A stretch of DNA of 6,759 bases from an uncultured Chthoniobacterales bacterium (GTDB lineage Bacteria; Verrucomicrobiota; Verrucomicrobiia; Chthoniobacterales; CAKUMP01), in contig CAKUMP010000131.1 in assembly GCA_934667795.1 (NCBI GenBank), positions 1-6,759 of the forward strand, given 5' to 3'. Position numbers and translations under genes: made by a program. The notes below the pieces were generated by a model that saw only the letters and a program-made list of their open reading frames with translations, did not search any database and was not told where the DNA came from. Shown piece by piece: positions 3,886 through 6,759 of this stretch; within the stretch, counting starts at the first letter, position 1; each line of letters opens with the position of its first letter.

Positions 3886-6665
3886 ACAAACATTTTATTT
3901 TTGCCCTTTTTCTGATTTTCAATTTCTGCGTACCTGTCATCGCGCAACAAGCACCGTCATCAGATCCTCCCATTCCGTGGACATCAGAACGTATTCAAAA
4001 TCAAATGCGATGGAAGCTCGAAAATACGGATCCCGAATTCGGTTCTCCGCTCTCGCTGACAATCCTGCTGAATGCCTCCTCGGAAAAACTGGACCAACTG
4101 GTCAGCGAAGCAGATTTTTACGGTACAGATCCTGCCCAAGCGAAGCGAAAACGTACTTCTCTGCATCGCTCCGTGGAAGCATTGGTTTTACAGGAAAATG
4201 AAACAGCAGCAAAACAGGCAACCGAACTCCTGAATAAACTTATTGAAATCAATGCACCTGATGACATCTCTTCTATTGTCACCACGCATGGAGTCGAATT
4301 CACCGGCTTTACCCGTCGCGTAGAATCGGGAAACAAAGTATTTGAGGCAAGTGCTCCCAATCCCCAACCTCAATCCGTTTTAAATATCCGTGAACTGACT
4401 TATGAATATGCGGCGTTGTTTCTTATCACCGGAAAAGCGGAGTATGCGGCTAAAGCACGCGACATTCTTCTGCGCTTTGCAGAAGTTGCCCCATCCTGGC
4501 CTTTATATGATCGCAAAAACAATCCGCACCCTCAGAGCGATGAACGCGCTCTGCTCAGTGGAACCATCAGCGGTTTATGGGGCGTCTGGCACCCACTGGA
4601 TTTACGAGAATCTTTTTCTTTACTACGCGCTTATGACATTATCCGTCCTGCCCTAACACCTGAAGAAAAAGAAAATATAGAAAAGAATTTTTTTATTCAT
4701 CAGAAAACGCTTAATGACAGCATGTCCCGGCATCAGAGAATTTATTCCAACCTGCAGGGGTACCGTTTATCGCCCTTGATTCTTTTTGGGCTGGTGCTGG
4801 AGCGTCCGGATTATGTGCATGAAGCGGTAAATTACATCAGTGACCTCCTGCAATATTCCTATACGCCGGATGGGTTCTGGAAAGAATTCACGCCAGGGTA
4901 CCATCAGCAGATTACCTCGCGTCTAATGGGGAGTTGTTCGTTGTTGACAAAAGGATATTCCGATCCGGCTGGTTATATTTATGAACCAGACGGAACGCGC
5001 TTTGACAATCTGAATCTTCATGAGCGGTTTGCGGTACAGTTTGAGCGGATGAAAACGGCGTTGCAGGTTTTATCGATGCCGGATGGCACGCTGCTTTCTC
5101 TCAATGATGCCTGGCCAAAGAAAGACAAGGCGACGCCCAGTGCGTCCCAGCGCCTGGATTCTCCAGGTCTATTAAGCGTTGCAGGAATTGCAAAACTTGG
5201 CACAGAAAAGATGGTAGCATTTCTGCAATTTGACGGCATTCGCGGACACGATCATGATGACCCGCTGAATCTGGTCTGGTTTGCCGGAGGGCGTGAAGTT
5301 TTTGGAGAAACAGGTTACCAGGCATTGCCTGATAGTGGCTCCACACGCGAGTGGCATACCATTGCGGCCAGTCATAATACCGTCATCGTAAACGAGAACA
5401 TGAAGCAACGGGATTCAAACCGTTTACCTCCACGGCTGAATGTTTTCAAAGGCGAATCTAAAAATGATTTCCCGTTTCTTGCCGGAGCAGATTCTGCGCA
5501 ATCTCGACTGGAGTTCGCTTATCGTGACAAGGAAAAGCCCATTATCGCAGCCCAGCCCGCAGCGGCACAATTTGCCAATCAAGGACGTCTTCTGATCTGG
5601 GACACACCTGAAAATGCAACTCAAGCGATGGAAGCGGAACGGGAAAATGCCTACCCGGACATCACGTCCCTGTATCGTCGCACTATTGTGATGATTCCTA
5701 CAGGAAATGGAGATGGAATCCTGGTGGACATTTTTCGTATTCGAGGAGGTGGCATCCATGATTTCGCTCTGCGTGGTGGTTTAGATGAACCTTACACCAT
5801 TGAATTTGATATCCCTTTGCAACCTGCCAGCGGAGAGCTTTACAAATATGTGCAATTAAAAAAATCTGCCGAAGTTCACCCTCCCCTGACCGCAACCATG
5901 CGCTATCCGGACGGGTATGAAGTCCGTTCCCGACTCAGTGCTTTGTTTGGAACACCGGATGGAGAATTGACATTGCTGACAGGCGAAGCACCCGCGATCC
6001 GTCGCATGGGAACTGCTCCGTTTTCTTTTATTCGCCATCAAGTTTCTAAACAGCATCGTGATTTTTCTGAATTAAACAACAGCCTGGAGTCCTGTTTTGT
6101 CTGGGTCCACGAAGCTTCACGTCATGGCTTTTCTATTCAAAAAGTGGTTGTCAAACGGGACAACGATAATCTGGTCATCTACATCCGCTCAAAAGACCGG
6201 GAGGATTGGGTGTTTAGCGCGCTTGAACCAGATTCCATTATTTATTCGCACAACTTTCATTTTAAGGGAAAATTAGCCAGCGCGACGACTGTTGATGGAA
6301 AAACAACGGGACGTATTCACAGTGGTACCCTGTTAAAAAAAGAGGGAAATACGATCGCTGAAAAAGCGCCGTCGCTTTCTGTGCCCATCCTCAAAACCTT
6401 GCGAAAAGAAGCGGGCGATGCCACCGATTCGGTTGTGTTTACTCTGCCGGAGAATACACCTCTGCAAAAATACACACTCGCACATCTGGATCTTGGAGAT
6501 GTCATCCGGTATTCTATTCCTGTCACAGCGATGCATAGTGAAAATCAACAGGTGCGCATCGATCTTGGCCATACTCCGGGGTTTGTCATCCAGGGAGAAA
6601 CCATCACCATGACCAATTTCCCCGGCTGGAAGTTCAAGGGGAAGGTGTTATTGTCGCTGGAATGA
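3819..6665 (+). CDS. Secreted heparinase II/III-like polysaccharide lyase
   Basis: The 948-residue product has a signal peptide whose core is FIFALFLIFNFCVPVIA (26-42), with cleavage likely before QQ at 43. Residues about 60-450 are helical, as in the alpha-toroid of alginate lyase/heparinase II-III enzymes. They include IYSNLQG with N311, and WKEFTPGYHQQ with Y361 and H362, the likely region of the catalytic Asn and Tyr. The beta-sheet domain begins near 455 with the family hallmark RGHDHDDPLNL (475-484), then GREVFGETGYQ, H513 and ASHNTV with H519. DIFRIRGGGIHDF (637-649) continues the beta domain, and a further beta-rich C-terminal part fills out the length, which is at the long end for the family. 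These enzymes cleave uronic-acid polysaccharides by beta-elimination; the substrate is not determinable here. The ATG at 3819 is the only canonical start in this frame upstream of the signal core but lacks a ribosome-binding site and gives an unusually long n-region. Confidence 0.85.
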   Translation: MWKNLPSRNYLPGFATHSEIRIDKHFIFALFLIFNFCVPVIAQQAPSSDPPIPWTSERIQNQMRWKLENTDPEFGSPLSLTILLNASSEKLDQLVSEADFYGTDPAQAKRKRTSLHRSVEALVLQENETAAKQATELLNKLIEINAPDDISSIVTTHGVEFTGFTRRVESGNKVFEASAPNPQPQSVLNIRELTYEYAALFLITGKAEYAAKARDILLRFAEVAPSWPLYDRKNNPHPQSDERALLSGTISGLWGVWHPLDLRESFSLLRAYDIIRPALTPEEKENIEKNFFIHQKTLNDSMSRHQRIYSNLQGYRLSPLILFGLVLERPDYVHEAVNYISDLLQYSYTPDGFWKEFTPGYHQQITSRLMGSCSLLTKGYSDPAGYIYEPDGTRFDNLNLHERFAVQFERMKTALQVLSMPDGTLLSLNDAWPKKDKATPSASQRLDSPGLLSVAGIAKLGTEKMVAFLQFDGIRGHDHDDPLNLVWFAGGREVFGETGYQALPDSGSTREWHTIAASHNTVIVNENMKQRDSNRLPPRLNVFKGESKNDFPFLAGADSAQSRLEFAYRDKEKPIIAAQPAAAQFANQGRLLIWDTPENATQAMEAERENAYPDITSLYRRTIVMIPTGNGDGILVDIFRIRGGGIHDFALRGGLDEPYTIEFDIPLQPASGELYKYVQLKKSAEVHPPLTATMRYPDGYEVRSRLSALFGTPDGELTLLTGEAPAIRRMGTAPFSFIRHQVSKQHRDFSELNNSLESCFVWVHEASRHGFSIQKVVVKRDNDNLVIYIRSKDREDWVFSALEPDSIIYSHNFHFKGKLASATTVDGKTTGRIHSGTLLKKEGNTIAEKAPSLSVPILKTLRKEAGDATDSVVFTLPENTPLQKYTLAHLDLGDVIRYSIPVTAMHSENQQVRIDLGHTPGFVIQGETITMTNFPGWKFKGKVLLSLE

Positions 6666-6759
6666 GGCTGCTGGGGACTTTGGGGACTTTGGGGACTTTG
6701 GGGACTTTGGGGACTTTGGGGACGCTGGAGGCTTTGGAGTCTTTGGCGACTTTGGAGAC
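6664..6759 (+). repeat. 9-bp minisatellite (GGGGACTTT) running to the window edge
   Basis: Five exact units GGGGACTTT occupy 6673-6717. They are followed by degenerate units GGGGACGCT, GGAGGCTTT, GGAGTCTTT and GGCGACTTT and a partial GGAGAC at the right edge; GAGGCTGCT (6664-6672) may be a degenerate first unit. The array starts at the lyase stop codon and is incomplete on the right. A frame opening with ATG at 6662, overlapping the stop as ATGA, reads through as Gly-Thr-Leu repeats, but any 9-bp array with no stop in its unit would do so. Confidence 0.8.

Noticed and set aside
3899..3932. Lipoprotein lipobox at Cys37 of the lyase
   Set aside because: The residues before the cysteine are F-N-F, which does not match a lipobox; ordinary signal peptidase I cleavage after VIA fits better.
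6673..6759. CRISPR-like array at the right edge
   Set aside because: The unit is 9 bp with no spacers, so this is a minisatellite.

Overview
The window looks like part of a carbohydrate-utilisation locus from a free-living Gram-negative bacterium, most likely Verrucomicrobiota of the Opitutae type. That placement is inferred from a combination of features: a PEP-CTERM sorting signal, two sugar-type regulators, a very large secreted heparinase II/III-like protein, almost no Shine-Dalgarno sequences, and noncoding space full of short palindromic repeats. No marker gene here proves the taxonomy.

Layout. A LacI-family regulator is read leftward from 946 and runs off the left edge. A roughly 500 bp divergent intergenic region (947-1452) carries three kinds of structure: an 18-bp repeat in three copies, three copies of a 31-32 bp palindromic repeat (two of them facing each other as a 122 bp inverted pair), and a promoter/operator candidate in front of each regulator. 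Reading rightward from 1453 are a regulator with a GntR-type DNA-binding head and a LacI-like sugar-binding body (1453-2598) and, 24 bp further on, a PEP-CTERM surface protein (2623-3420). A second intergenic region (3421-3783) has an inverted pair of CAGATTAA-type repeats and the only strong Shine-Dalgarno sequence in the window. Then comes a 948-codon secreted polysaccharide lyase-like protein (3819-6665). The right edge is a 9-bp minisatellite beginning at the lyase stop codon.

How the parts may work together (inference). The two regulators would sense sugars or oligosaccharides. The lyase would be exported and cleave an acidic polysaccharide by beta-elimination. The PEP-CTERM protein would be secreted and sorted to the envelope by an exosortase that is not in this window. 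Each regulator has a perfect 12-bp palindrome exactly 10 bp upstream of its ATG, which suggests autoregulation by occlusion of a very short or absent mRNA leader.

The most unusual spot is the start of the lyase gene. The strong Shine-Dalgarno serves a 31-33 codon ORF in another frame that overlaps the beginning of the lyase frame, while the lyase ATG itself has no ribosome-binding site. The uORF stop codon falls exactly where the lyase signal peptide begins.
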